From: Foetidibacter luteolus
GTDB lineage: Bacteria > Bacteroidota > Bacteroidia > Chitinophagales > Chitinophagaceae
Length of the DNA: 64,000 nucleotides
Assembly: GCF_009650435.1 (NCBI RefSeq)
Contig: NZ_VVIP01000056.1
Coordinates: forward strand, 1-64,000
Direction: 5' to 3'
This document shows, piece by piece, positions 33,689 through 42,330 of this stretch. Position 1 is the first letter of the stretch, and every line of letters begins with the position of its first letter. A model generated the notes under the pieces. The model was not told the origin of the DNA. It searched no databases and was given only the letters and a program-made list of their open reading frames with translations. The position numbers and the translations under genes were made by a program.

Positions 33689-34331
33689 GAACGGAAGTGT
33701 ATTAGCGGATAGCATAGCGCATGTAAAACACCTGGCCGCGTTTGATTTGCTGGTAAAAAAACGTTACAGCGAATTGGAGTTAGACAAGCTGTTGGTTTAT
33801 GTTATTGACACGGTGGACGCGGGCGCTATTCCTTACTTGGCTGAACAGTTCGACGTATTGGGTTACAAGGGTTTCAGGCTTGCAACTACTGAAGCGGAAA
33901 AGCGCAACATCATAAAAAAGTCAATTGAGTTGCACCGCTTCAAAGGCACTCTTTGGGCTGTACGTGAAGCATTGCAGGGCATTGGGTTTGGGGATATAGA
34001 AATAACGGAACATGTGGACGATCATTGGGCAAAATTTAGAGCAACTATTGACCTTGGCGAAAAGAGCCTGAATATTCAGGAAATGCAGGATATCGTAAAA
34101 ATGATTTACGAATACAAAAATGCCCGTTCTCACTTAGTAGATGTTACCTACACTATAAGCATTACTGAAGATAAGTTAACCATAACTGACGACTTCAGCG
34201 ACGCTCAAGCAACAGACGATGCCGACGCTATAACAATAGGCGGCAATAATCTGCACGACGGATTAAGGTTGCGTAATGGCTCCATTAATTACGGCCCTGA
34301 TTCAGATGTTTTAACTATTCAAATTGTATAG
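33681..34331 (+). CDS. Tail protein I
   Basis: A 216-residue protein of the P2 gpI type (VIDTVDAGAIPYLAEQFDVLGY, EKRNIIKKSIELHRFKGTLWAVREALQGIGF). It links the wedge to the fibres. The last 50 residues (DDFSDAQATDDAD) are an extra tail probably contacting the next protein. Confidence 0.88.
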   Translation: MNKNGSVLADSIAHVKHLAAFDLLVKKRYSELELDKLLVYVIDTVDAGAIPYLAEQFDVLGYKGFRLATTEAEKRNIIKKSIELHRFKGTLWAVREALQGIGFGDIEITEHVDDHWAKFRATIDLGEKSLNIQEMQDIVKMIYEYKNARSHLVDVTYTISITEDKLTITDDFSDAQATDDADAITIGGNNLHDGLRLRNGSINYGPDSDVLTIQIV

Positions 34332-34332
34332 A

Positions 34333-34770
34333 ATGTACGACGGCATTAAAGCCCGCGGCGCTGTTCGCATCGAAGTTTGGGAAGGTGACACTTTGCGGGA
34401 TGTAATAACCGAAAACAACTTAGTTGTAACCCTGGGCAAAACAAATATTGCCCGTTTGTTGGGCGGGCATGCTTCTGGAAAGAAAATTGAAAAGATTGGT
34501 ATTGGCACAAGCTCCAACGTTGCTGCAGCCGGTGACAGTAGCCTAACAAACGCTTTTATAAAAGCTATTGATACCGTAAGCTACCCAGACGCACAAAGCG
34601 TTCAGTACAACTTCGACATTGATAACGGTGAAGGCAACGGGTTAACCATTCGTGAATTTGGTTTGTACAATACGGATAACGTTTTGTGTGCCCGGAAAGT
34701 TCGTACCGGTGAAATAACCAAAACAAATCTTATACGCCTTGTTGGCTCATGGAAAATAACAATCAACTAA
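34333..34770 (+). CDS. Putative tail-fibre-associated protein
   Basis: A 145-residue beta-rich protein between tail protein I and the collar protein. Segments GAVRIEVWEGDTLRDVITENNLVV, KIEKIGIGTSSNVAAAGDSSLTNAF and LTIREFGLYNTDNVLCARKV resemble fibre-attachment domains in similar slots. The ATG at 34333 starts one base after the previous stop. Assignment rests on position and beta character. Confidence 0.6.
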   Translation: MYDGIKARGAVRIEVWEGDTLRDVITENNLVVTLGKTNIARLLGGHASGKKIEKIGIGTSSNVAAAGDSSLTNAFIKAIDTVSYPDAQSVQYNFDIDNGEGNGLTIREFGLYNTDNVLCARKVRTGEITKTNLIRLVGSWKITIN

Positions 34771-34777
34771 TTTCTAA

Positions 34778-35719
34778 ATGGGACTTTACCAGGGCTTAGA
34801 CCTTTTCCCTACAGACATATACCAGTTTGATGAAACGGACGTAGTGCAGGGCGGGCCAAACGGCATAGATAACGTTCCGCTAAAACAATTGGCAGACCGT
34901 ACAACCTGGCTATTTAATCGGACTGGCCGAATTGCAGAAAAAGAAGTATCGGCTTCGGGGGCGCTTGATAAAACCAACGCCAACACGCTTATTAACGTTG
35001 TTGCTGGTGTAGGGACGATAACTCAAACGCTTGGAAACTTATCCGATTACCAGCCCGGCGCCGTGGTATATTTCGCGGCTCACTGCGCTTTTGGGGCTAA
35101 TGTTAAGCTTGCGGCTACAGGTGCCAGCTTTTGGGACTATGAAGGCCATAAAAGCGAATTATACCTGCATAATAAAGAGTTTATAGCACTGCTTTCCACG
35201 GCTACACACTGGAAGATATTGCAGGCTTCACCGGGCATATACCAGGCGGGCGAAGAACTTAAAGCTCGTCGTAGGCTTAATAATACCCTTGTGCTTGACG
35301 GCTCATTAGTAAGCCGTGCATCATATCCGCGCCTTTGGGCTTTCGTTCAAACGCTCACTATGGGGCAAGAGGTGGTTAGTGAGAGTACTTGGCTTTCTGA
35401 CCCATACCGTTACCGAAGTTGTTTTACTACTGGAACTACGGGCGCAAATTTTAGACTTCCGGACGAGCGCGGCATGTTTGAAAGAATGTTGGATTTGGGC
35501 CGCGGTGTTTCTTTTGGACGTACACACAACTATGCAGGTGGTTACGAAGCTGATATGTTTAAAGAGCATGACCACGAATTTGCTGTAGCGGTAACACCTG
35601 GCGGCGGTTCGGCTGGTGGCCGCTCTAACACAACCGGTCCCAATGGGAAAACTACAAAGGCTGGCGGCGAAGAAACGCGCAGCAAAAACATTGGCAAACT
35701 CCATTTAATCAAATACTAA
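34778..35719 (+). CDS. Tail collar fibre protein
   Basis: A 313-residue fibre with an N-terminal attachment part (LPTDIYQFDETDVVQGGPNG-like, residues 1-60) and a C-terminal collar domain: FRLPDERGMFERMLDLGRGV, then KEHDHEF and a final LHLIKY. The phage tail collar family recognises host surface structures. The Gly-rich loop before the C-terminus is typical. Confidence 0.88.
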   Translation: MGLYQGLDLFPTDIYQFDETDVVQGGPNGIDNVPLKQLADRTTWLFNRTGRIAEKEVSASGALDKTNANTLINVVAGVGTITQTLGNLSDYQPGAVVYFAAHCAFGANVKLAATGASFWDYEGHKSELYLHNKEFIALLSTATHWKILQASPGIYQAGEELKARRRLNNTLVLDGSLVSRASYPRLWAFVQTLTMGQEVVSESTWLSDPYRYRSCFTTGTTGANFRLPDERGMFERMLDLGRGVSFGRTHNYAGGYEADMFKEHDHEFAVAVTPGGGSAGGRSNTTGPNGKTTKAGGEETRSKNIGKLHLIKY

Positions 35720-35721
35720 AT

Positions 35722-36162
35722 ATGAAACGACTATTTTTTATTGCCGCGTTACTGGCATTCAGTAGCCTTTGCGGCGCACAAAGCTTTTCTGACACAGGGC
35801 AGTTAAAAACTTATATCCGCAACAATATAAGAGACAAGCGCCCGGATAAGGTAACCGCGGAGCAAATACAAGTTGCCCTGCTTGGTGTGTCAAACTTTTT
35901 AAATACTGGCACCAGTTCACAAAAATTTGTAAAGGACACAACAATGACACTTACGGGCGGCGTTGTGGCTGTTGATGTAAGCTTAAGCGGTGCATCTTTT
36001 ACCCCAGCTTACACAACGGTTGAGGTTTTGAGCAACTCCACAAATGACCCCTTCGCAAACAACCCGCGAAAGCGGTTTAATCCTTCAACCATGAAACAAG
36101 AATTAAGGTTCTCCGCTGGTCCGATTACGGTTGTAGCGTACAGAATCACAGCAGTACAGTAA
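35722..36162 (+). CDS. Secreted-type fibre accessory protein
   Basis: A 146-residue protein with an apparent Sec signal peptide (residues 1-19, ending SSLCGAQ), then a short helical region (RPDKVTAEQIQVALLGVSNFL) and a beta-rich part. It lies directly after the collar gene and is followed by two more fibre-like genes with signal peptides. A signal peptide is not expected for a virion protein assembled in the cytoplasm. Family not recognised. Confidence 0.6.
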   Translation: MKRLFFIAALLAFSSLCGAQSFSDTGQLKTYIRNNIRDKRPDKVTAEQIQVALLGVSNFLNTGTSSQKFVKDTTMTLTGGVVAVDVSLSGASFTPAYTTVEVLSNSTNDPFANNPRKRFNPSTMKQELRFSAGPITVVAYRITAVQ

Positions 36163-36179
36163 ATTTTACTTTCTATGAA

Positions 36180-39100
36180 ATGAAAAAACTTTTTTTCTTA
36201 TTGCTTCTCTTTATATCCGTTTCATCCATAGCGCAAGACTTTCAGGAGTTTAGTATTACAGTGGATTCGGTGGGGGCTTTGCGTAGCCGCGCAGGCAATC
36301 ATAAAGGGTTAGCACTGGTAAAATCACCAGACTATAACCGTAATGGAGAATTTATATTTTATGAATATGATTCAACATCCACGGACGCGGACGATGGTGC
36401 CTTAAATATTCGTGTAGGGATTCTTTTAAAAGGTGCATGGAAATTACTCGTTACGGAAACGGTAAAAGCTTCGGCATTTGGAGTAGAGGCAAAAGATAGT
36501 GACAATGAGGGGCAAGCAGGTTTGAAGAATATGGCAGGCAGATTAACGTATCTTATGAACTACCTGCGCTATACTAATACCGGTCGAATAAGGGCGGTTT
36601 ATCTGCCGCCGGGGTATATATTTACCGGTTACTTTGAGGTCCCCAGCAATGTCATTATTGTAGGCTCTGGCGGAACTACTGAACAGTCAGGCCGTAGCGG
36701 CACTACCCTCGTGCAATACCCTGGATTAAATCAGGACATTATGTGTTTGAAGGGCACCCAGGGCAGCACCATCGTGTTTTGGCAGGGCGATATAGTGAAT
36801 ATAAAATTTAAGGGCAGTCCGACAGCTACCGCAGGTTGTGGTATCACAACAAAAGATAGTACGGGAGCCATCTCAACCCCTTCTGATTTATCCCGTGTAA
36901 GCGGCTGTATTTTCAGGGATATAGCGGGTTATAACTTATACTTGGCTAATGGGGCCGCGCCTATGCTTATTGAGTTTTGTAAGTTCCTTAATGGCAAAAC
37001 GAAAGCGCTTGTAGCTGAAAGGCCAACTATTGGAGAAAGTGGGCTGCAGAACTTAGAAATTAATACTTGTTCCTTTGATGCCATCTTGGATATACCACTA
37101 CTTATTAAAAACTTTGGTTCAAAGTCTCAAGTAAATATAAGAGGTTTTAAAAACGAAGCGCGTAGAAATTCTGCCGCTGGTAATCAGCCGGGCGGTGAGA
37201 TAGCCATAAGGTTTGAAGAATCAGCAGTAAAAGCGAAAATTGACGGGGCATATCATACCAGTAGCATTAATGATGGTGGAGATACAACCCGCTATCCTGG
37301 GCCATTGATTGAAATTGTGAGCACGGCAGGCCGTAAACCCACATTGAACATTTCAAACGCTGTAATTCGCCTGCCGGAAGGCCCAAATAGCGGAGATACG
37401 CCGGTATTAATTAAAGGAACGCATATTGATTACGATGCTACAGATGTAAAGTTTGGCGGTAAAAACAGCCAGCTTAGTGATACTATTAATGGAAGTGCTT
37501 CGATTCTTCCAATAGGCTCTGAAGGGTACAGGATTAGGCCACCGCTGGCCGGACGTTACCCAATCCTGCCACTTAGCGGCGCATGGCCCGGCATGGCATT
37601 TTACCAGCCCCCGTATTTGGGTGGCGTAGCAAATAAAACACTTTCATATTTGAGGTTGCGAAATGGAAATATCACGTTCAGTAACTACGCTGATGACGGA
37701 ACGGAACACGCATTTTACAACCAATCCTTTGGCAGTGCCGGTAACGGACAGCGTGCAACCTGGCAAATAGTGGAACACAGGCAGATAGCCAATATGCCGA
37801 AAAACCAGTTTATTAACAACGGTGTTTCGGTGCCGGTAAATGCTGGCGGGTGGGAATGGCGTGCCCGTAGTTCATCTACAAATATTTTGGGCTTTGGTAC
37901 GATCAGCGATGATGCAGCAACCTATAACCCCGGCTTTGATATTGTGCGCTCCATGAATTTTACAAGGCCTGGCGGCATGTATATGTATATGCCTTTCATT
38001 TTTGGCGGTCCGACTTCGCGCAGTGCTGGTACATCTGTATTTGCAACCCTTGCTAATGTTAACGACAGCGTAGGCAATGGCAAGGATGAAAACAGTTGGA
38101 CAGTTGTAAATGCAACTGCTAAAGACCTGGTAAGGCTTGACAGCGTGCAGGTAAACCAGCTTATTATACTGCACTTCGCAGATGGTAATACAACCATGCG
38201 AAACAAGCGGCCTGCCATCGCAACACAAAATCAATTTTTGTTACAAGGCGGCTATGATTGGAACCCTACCGCAAATTCAATGTGGGCGGGCATGAAGGTT
38301 GGCAGTTATATTGTTGAGCTTGGACGCAGCTATGGTACTTACACCGGTAGCCTGCCGTGGGTTCAAAATCAATATTCGACCTTCCAGGCGGCAAGCGCAA
38401 GGCTTGACAGCTTGCAGTCAAAGTATTTTAAGCCTGGCGATTCGGTTTTTGTTCGGTTTTCTACTCCCCGCGGCCTTGAATGGGGTACAGATGCTAAGGT
38501 AACAGGTAATAATGTGCCACTTTCAGCCACCGCGCGGAGCAACAGCCGCCTATTTATGGAGTTTTCGCATACCGCTGGTAGCGGCATCGGTTCAGCACCA
38601 ATTCTAAGCACCCGTGACACTTCCGGCGTAATTAACTTCCAGGTTGACGGACGTTCTTTGTTTTACCGCGGCGTGAAAATTTCAGATGGTACAATCTGGT
38701 TTGACAATCATCCAACAACAGTTTCCAATGCTTATGCTGTTGTAGTGTATGATAGTATTGATAAGGCTTACCGCACAATCCCGGCAAGTTCACTACCTGG
38801 CGGTGGCGGCGGTTCTGGAACCGTAAATAGTGGCACAGCAAACCGGTTGGCATACTATAACAGTACCGGCACAACGGTAAGCCAATTAGCTGCAATGACT
38901 GCAGCCCGTGCTGTAATTACGGACGCGAACGGCCTTCCAACAAATAGCACGGTAACAGCCACCGAATTAAGTTATTTGAGCGGTGTTATATCTGGCGTGC
39001 AAGGGCAAATAAACAACAGAACAACAGAAGCCCGTGTAATTGAATTAATAGGTGAGCATGCCCCTTCAGGTGGCGGCGGTGGTGGTATTCAAAATTTAGT

Positions 39101-39572
39101 AACACGAACAATTGGCAACCCTTATCAGCTTTTGTTTCCACAAGACAGTACTAAGCTTGCAATTAAGCCTTACTTGTTTTCAACAGAAAGCTTTGAAACT
39201 GAAGTGGCCGACAGTGCAATAAACATAAAGCGAAAAGGGGAGAGGTACTATGAAGCGCAAACAACGAACGCAACAGCAGCCAACACGGATTACCCTGTAA
39301 CTGCAAGCGATGTTTACCAAATTACCATACGGGCAACATCTGCTGCCGGTCTGGAAAAACATTGGGAATATCTGGCCCCTATAAAATGGGCACCTGGTGG
39401 ATGTACCTTACTTGGTGGCTCCGCTATTGCTTCTGTTAATGGTATCGGGGATAGCGGTATATCTTCTGCAAGTGTTGCAATAAGTATAAACGGTACTGAT
39501 TTACGAATAGCGCGAACTGGCATAGCGAGTACCACAATAAATTGGAACATAATTGTAGTAAAACGCATGTAG
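36180..39572 (+). CDS. Large tail fibre/spike-like protein with signal peptide
   Basis: A 1130-residue protein. It starts with a clear signal peptide (LFFLLLLFISVSSIAQ), then a domain of about 100 residues and a long beta-helix region like pectate-lyase spikes (VPSNVIIVGSGGTTEQSGRSG, then repeats with NLEINTCSF). Near residues 880-960 is the fibre motif GTVNSGTANRLAYYNSTGTT and ELSYLSGVISGVQGQIN common in bacterial and phage fibres. The C-terminal 150 residues form a beta-rich tip. It probably binds or degrades surface polysaccharide. Confidence 0.75.
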   Translation: MKKLFFLLLLFISVSSIAQDFQEFSITVDSVGALRSRAGNHKGLALVKSPDYNRNGEFIFYEYDSTSTDADDGALNIRVGILLKGAWKLLVTETVKASAFGVEAKDSDNEGQAGLKNMAGRLTYLMNYLRYTNTGRIRAVYLPPGYIFTGYFEVPSNVIIVGSGGTTEQSGRSGTTLVQYPGLNQDIMCLKGTQGSTIVFWQGDIVNIKFKGSPTATAGCGITTKDSTGAISTPSDLSRVSGCIFRDIAGYNLYLANGAAPMLIEFCKFLNGKTKALVAERPTIGESGLQNLEINTCSFDAILDIPLLIKNFGSKSQVNIRGFKNEARRNSAAGNQPGGEIAIRFEESAVKAKIDGAYHTSSINDGGDTTRYPGPLIEIVSTAGRKPTLNISNAVIRLPEGPNSGDTPVLIKGTHIDYDATDVKFGGKNSQLSDTINGSASILPIGSEGYRIRPPLAGRYPILPLSGAWPGMAFYQPPYLGGVANKTLSYLRLRNGNITFSNYADDGTEHAFYNQSFGSAGNGQRATWQIVEHRQIANMPKNQFINNGVSVPVNAGGWEWRARSSSTNILGFGTISDDAATYNPGFDIVRSMNFTRPGGMYMYMPFIFGGPTSRSAGTSVFATLANVNDSVGNGKDENSWTVVNATAKDLVRLDSVQVNQLIILHFADGNTTMRNKRPAIATQNQFLLQGGYDWNPTANSMWAGMKVGSYIVELGRSYGTYTGSLPWVQNQYSTFQAASARLDSLQSKYFKPGDSVFVRFSTPRGLEWGTDAKVTGNNVPLSATARSNSRLFMEFSHTAGSGIGSAPILSTRDTSGVINFQVDGRSLFYRGVKISDGTIWFDNHPTTVSNAYAVVVYDSIDKAYRTIPASSLPGGGGGSGTVNSGTANRLAYYNSTGTTVSQLAAMTAARAVITDANGLPTNSTVTATELSYLSGVISGVQGQINNRTTEARVIELIGEHAPSGGGGGGIQNLVTRTIGNPYQLLFPQDSTKLAIKPYLFSTESFETEVADSAINIKRKGERYYEAQTTNATAANTDYPVTASDVYQITIRATSAAGLEKHWEYLAPIKWAPGGCTLLGGSAIASVNGIGDSGISSASVAISINGTDLRIARTGIASTTINWNIIVVKRM

Positions 39573-39576
39573 CACT

Positions 39577-41037
39577 ATGAAAAAACTCTTATTATTCCTG
39601 TTAGCCTTGCATCTGTTTTCCCTGGCAGATGCAAGGGTTATAACCAACATGCGGCGAAACTCTGGCACCGCAGTTTCTTACTCTAATTGTTCGGGCGAAG
39701 GTGGCGGCATACAGCTTACAAACTTTTCCTTTTTACGCATTTTGCCGGGCGATACTATACAACTTGAAGCGGGCGCAAACCCTTACCCCGGCATTGGCCT
39801 TTACAATGTTCTTGGCACGGCGGATTCGCCTGTGGTTATTATAAACCCGCCAACAGGCTTGCCTTCACAAATTGGCATGTCAACCACCGGGGTTAACCAA
39901 TCTTTTATAATTACGGGCCGTTACATTAAGGTGTTAGGCAACGGTAATCCTTCTTATGCCCGTGGTATCAAGTTTCAGGGGGGGGACGGTGCTACCACAT
40001 GCGCTATAAAACTGTATGCAAGTGTATCAGCAACAGCGGGCGAATATGATAACACCAGTGATATAGAAATAGCATACTGCGAAATTGGTAGTCCAGTTAA
40101 TGCTGGCAAGCTTAGTAAGGGCATTTTCCAAGCCCCTAACGAAGGCAACAAAATGCGCAATATTAAAATTCATCACAATGACTTTTGGAATATTGGGTAT
40201 ATAGACGATTGGTCCAATCTTTTTGAAGCAATGTATTGCGGGTACTACAGCCTGACAAACCCGAATTTAGAATGGACTTACGAAAACTTTGAACTTGCCT
40301 ATTGTAACTTTTACAATGTTCACGGTGACGTTTTCCAGGGCAAAGGCGGTGATTTTTGGGTGCATGATAACTACGCATACAATTGCGGCTTATCTCGTAA
40401 TCCTGGGCAGGCATGGATATTTCAATATGGCGAATGGGCTTACGGTAGATGTTGGAATAATACAGTAATTAACAGTCGTGCAGGCTTTCTATTTAGTAAG
40501 GGCCTTGGCTTTTTGCGGATTGACCACAACTATATTTTTGGCGTGCAGTTGCGACGCGGCGAAAGTTCAGACGGTGCAGTGTTTTATTTCAATGGAGATA
40601 ATTTTTCAGGCTGGCCGAACTTCAGATATCAAATTGACAGCAACACAATCGTTAACAGCTTTGGGTTTTCGGCGGTATTTCAAAACATAACTCCAACCGG
40701 AAGCCAAGATATGAGTTATTATTTCGATAATAATATTGTGGGCTTGCCTGCTGGTAGAGTATTAATTATAAAGACTTCAAAAGACGACACAACCAACATA
40801 AGGCGCGGCTTTATTGATATATCTAAAAAGCTTCAGCTAATTAGAGGGAAGCGTATTAATCTGACTACAAGCGTCAATTATAGCGAAAGTTATTTCAGAG
40901 AAGATAAGCGGCCCGCTACAGGATGGCCGGTTGATTGGCCTGTGTATAACATTACACAAAGTGTTTGCGCGGTATTGCCTAATACGGGATGGGGAAATAT
41001 TATGAATAGACGAAAAACGAACCCGACAAACATTTAA
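39577..41037 (+). CDS. Right-handed beta-helix protein with signal peptide
   Basis: A 486-residue protein with a signal peptide (LLLFLLALHLFSLADA) and many parallel beta-helix repeats (DIEIAYCEIGSPVN, NIKIHHNDFWNIGY, FELAYCNFYNVHGD, LRIDHNYIFGV). The repeats resemble those of polysaccharide lyases and phage tailspikes. It starts four bases after the large fibre gene and is followed by a terminator, so it ends the tail module. No catalytic residues can be assigned by eye. Confidence 0.75.
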   Translation: MKKLLLFLLALHLFSLADARVITNMRRNSGTAVSYSNCSGEGGGIQLTNFSFLRILPGDTIQLEAGANPYPGIGLYNVLGTADSPVVIINPPTGLPSQIGMSTTGVNQSFIITGRYIKVLGNGNPSYARGIKFQGGDGATTCAIKLYASVSATAGEYDNTSDIEIAYCEIGSPVNAGKLSKGIFQAPNEGNKMRNIKIHHNDFWNIGYIDDWSNLFEAMYCGYYSLTNPNLEWTYENFELAYCNFYNVHGDVFQGKGGDFWVHDNYAYNCGLSRNPGQAWIFQYGEWAYGRCWNNTVINSRAGFLFSKGLGFLRIDHNYIFGVQLRRGESSDGAVFYFNGDNFSGWPNFRYQIDSNTIVNSFGFSAVFQNITPTGSQDMSYYFDNNIVGLPAGRVLIIKTSKDDTTNIRRGFIDISKKLQLIRGKRINLTTSVNYSESYFREDKRPATGWPVDWPVYNITQSVCAVLPNTGWGNIMNRRKTNPTNI

Positions 41038-41082
41038 AAGTAATTATTTGATACATTTGCGCTTTAAGGGTTTAGGGTTGAA

Positions 41083-41114
41083 AATGCCGGGTATTCTTGC
41101 CCGGCATTTGCTTT
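41083..41114 (+). terminator. Rho-independent terminator of the tail module
   Basis: A perfect 9-bp stem AATGCCGGG / CCCGGCATT with an 8-base loop, followed by TGCTTTTA. It separates the tail genes from the third TTGTCTCAAT promoter. Confidence 0.75.
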
Positions 41115-41122
41115 TATAGCCA

Positions 41123-41169
41123 TTGTCTCAATCTTGTCTCAATGCGCCTTCACTATTGCTGTCCCTTTG
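41123..41169 (+). promoter_or_regulatory. Phage module promoter, TTGTCTCAAT tandem repeat, copy 3
   Basis: TTGTCTCAAT occurs at 41123-41132 and 41134-41143, followed by GCGCC and, 13 bases later, by TCCCTTTG (41162-41169), the best -7-like box of the three. An ATG lies 29 nt after GCGCC, but it opens only ATG CGT TAA; the lysis gene starts at 41219. The terminator just upstream makes this a clear start of a new transcript. Confidence 0.65.
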
Positions 41170-41218
41170 TATTCCACATGCGTTAAGCAAAATTGTTTCA
41201 AATACCTGTTTTATGTAA

Positions 41219-41467
41219 ATGGAAAAAGAAGTTATTCAGAATGTAGTATCTGAAAGTTACAAGTATGGTTTAGCGGTTACGATACTTGTTGTTTTAAACA
41301 TCGCCCTTTCAGCTTTCATTTTTTTTATGTGGAAACAAACCATTAAAGAGAAAAATGAATTGGTTGAAGTGATTAAGGAAAACACCGCTGCCTTTACAAG
41401 CCTACAGGGTACTATTAACCAGTTACAAGGCACTATAACTACTCTCATCCAATTAATCCGCAAGTAA
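41219..41467 (+). CDS. Holin-like or lysis accessory membrane protein
   Basis: An 82-residue protein with one membrane segment (about residues 18-38) and a C-terminal coiled coil (LVEVIKENTAAFTSLQGTINQL). It is the first gene after the lysis promoter, coupled to the next gene by TAATG. A one-span membrane protein with a cytoplasmic coil in a lysis cassette could be a holin or pinholin, but its sequence alone does not prove this. Confidence 0.55.
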   Translation: MEKEVIQNVVSESYKYGLAVTILVVLNIALSAFIFFMWKQTIKEKNELVEVIKENTAAFTSLQGTINQLQGTITTLIQLIRK

Positions 41468-41676
41468 TGAACGAAGTAATAAACAACTTCAAAAAACCGG
41501 CTCCTAAATGGTTTAGAAAGCTAAAAAATTCCGTTTCAATTGCAAGTGATACGGCAATAGTTCTGCTTATATCAACGGGGCATTCGGAAAACAGTGTAGC
41601 AATGCTTATAGCCCGTGTAGTTGTAAGTAACGCTATGAAAATGCTTGAAGGCATTTTAGTTGAAGACGAAGCTTAA
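41467..41676 (+). CDS. Small lysis-cassette protein
   Basis: A 69-residue protein with a basic N-terminus (NNFKKPAPKWFRKLKN) and two moderately hydrophobic stretches (SDTAIVLLISTG and NSVAMLIARVVVSNAMKML). The amphipathic, positively charged start and hydrophobic remainder suit a membrane-active holin partner. It is translationally coupled to the upstream gene. Family not recognised with certainty. Confidence 0.5.
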   Translation: MNEVINNFKKPAPKWFRKLKNSVSIASDTAIVLLISTGHSENSVAMLIARVVVSNAMKMLEGILVEDEA

Positions 41677-41687
41677 AAATCCTTTTT

Positions 41688-42326
41688 ATGAAATATGCAA
41701 CCATTATTTTACTCACTCTTTTTGTTTCATGCGGGCCGGTTAAAAAAACCGGCTTTGAGCATTCTACCCAAAGCGACAGCACCCAGATAAAAAAGCAGAT
41801 CAGCATAGACTTACAAAAGCAGGATAGCGCGGCCACAACGGAAAAGAATACCAAAGCGCAAAGCAATGTTGACAGTGGTTATAAGAAAACAACTAAGGTA
41901 AAAGAGTGGCTTTATATAGTCCCTGGCGATGATTCTGAATTTTCAAGCGGGCTTTTAGATTCGTCAGTAGGGGACGCAAAAAACTTACAACAAAAATATT
42001 TCCCGGAACTCCCGGCGGTTGCCGGTGCCCCCAATAAAAAGAAAGGAAACGCCCCCAATACCGGGGCTTTCCTTTACCGGGAAACTGAAATAGAGGAAAC
42101 GGGTAAGCTTACAAAAGAAGGTGTTCAGGAAAGCACAGAAAGGGCCACTACTAACGTTTCGGACATTGGGGCCGCTATTGATGCAAATAGCGATTCTACA
42201 GCCGTTAAAAACGACGAAAAGCAAAGCTTCTTTGAAAAGCACCGGGGCAGCATTACCGGCAGCATATTGACTTTACTAATCGTTGCCGGTGTTGCTTTTG
42301 GACTGTACCGGTTCTTAAAAAAATAG
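41688..42326 (+). CDS. Probable unimolecular spanin (u-spanin)
   Basis: A 212-residue protein with a lipoprotein signal at the N-terminus (LFVSC, Cys15) and a membrane segment at the extreme C-terminus (about residues 190-208, SILTLLIVAGVAFGLYRFL, then KK). Between them is a long polar, Ser/Thr/Lys/Glu-rich periplasmic linker. One polypeptide tethered to outer and inner membrane defines u-spanins such as T1 gp11, which fuse the two membranes in the last lysis step. It lies four bases before the endolysin gene. Topology is seen, function inferred. Confidence 0.75.
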   Translation: MKYATIILLTLFVSCGPVKKTGFEHSTQSDSTQIKKQISIDLQKQDSAATTEKNTKAQSNVDSGYKKTTKVKEWLYIVPGDDSEFSSGLLDSSVGDAKNLQQKYFPELPAVAGAPNKKKGNAPNTGAFLYRETEIEETGKLTKEGVQESTERATTNVSDIGAAIDANSDSTAVKNDEKQSFFEKHRGSITGSILTLLIVAGVAFGLYRFLKK

Positions 42327-42330
42327 TAGC

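Noticed and set aside
41052..41059. TACATTTG, an exact -7 consensus match before the tail terminator
   Set aside because: No -33 box at the right spacing, and only a short hairpin lies downstream; a small RNA cannot be excluded but is not supported.
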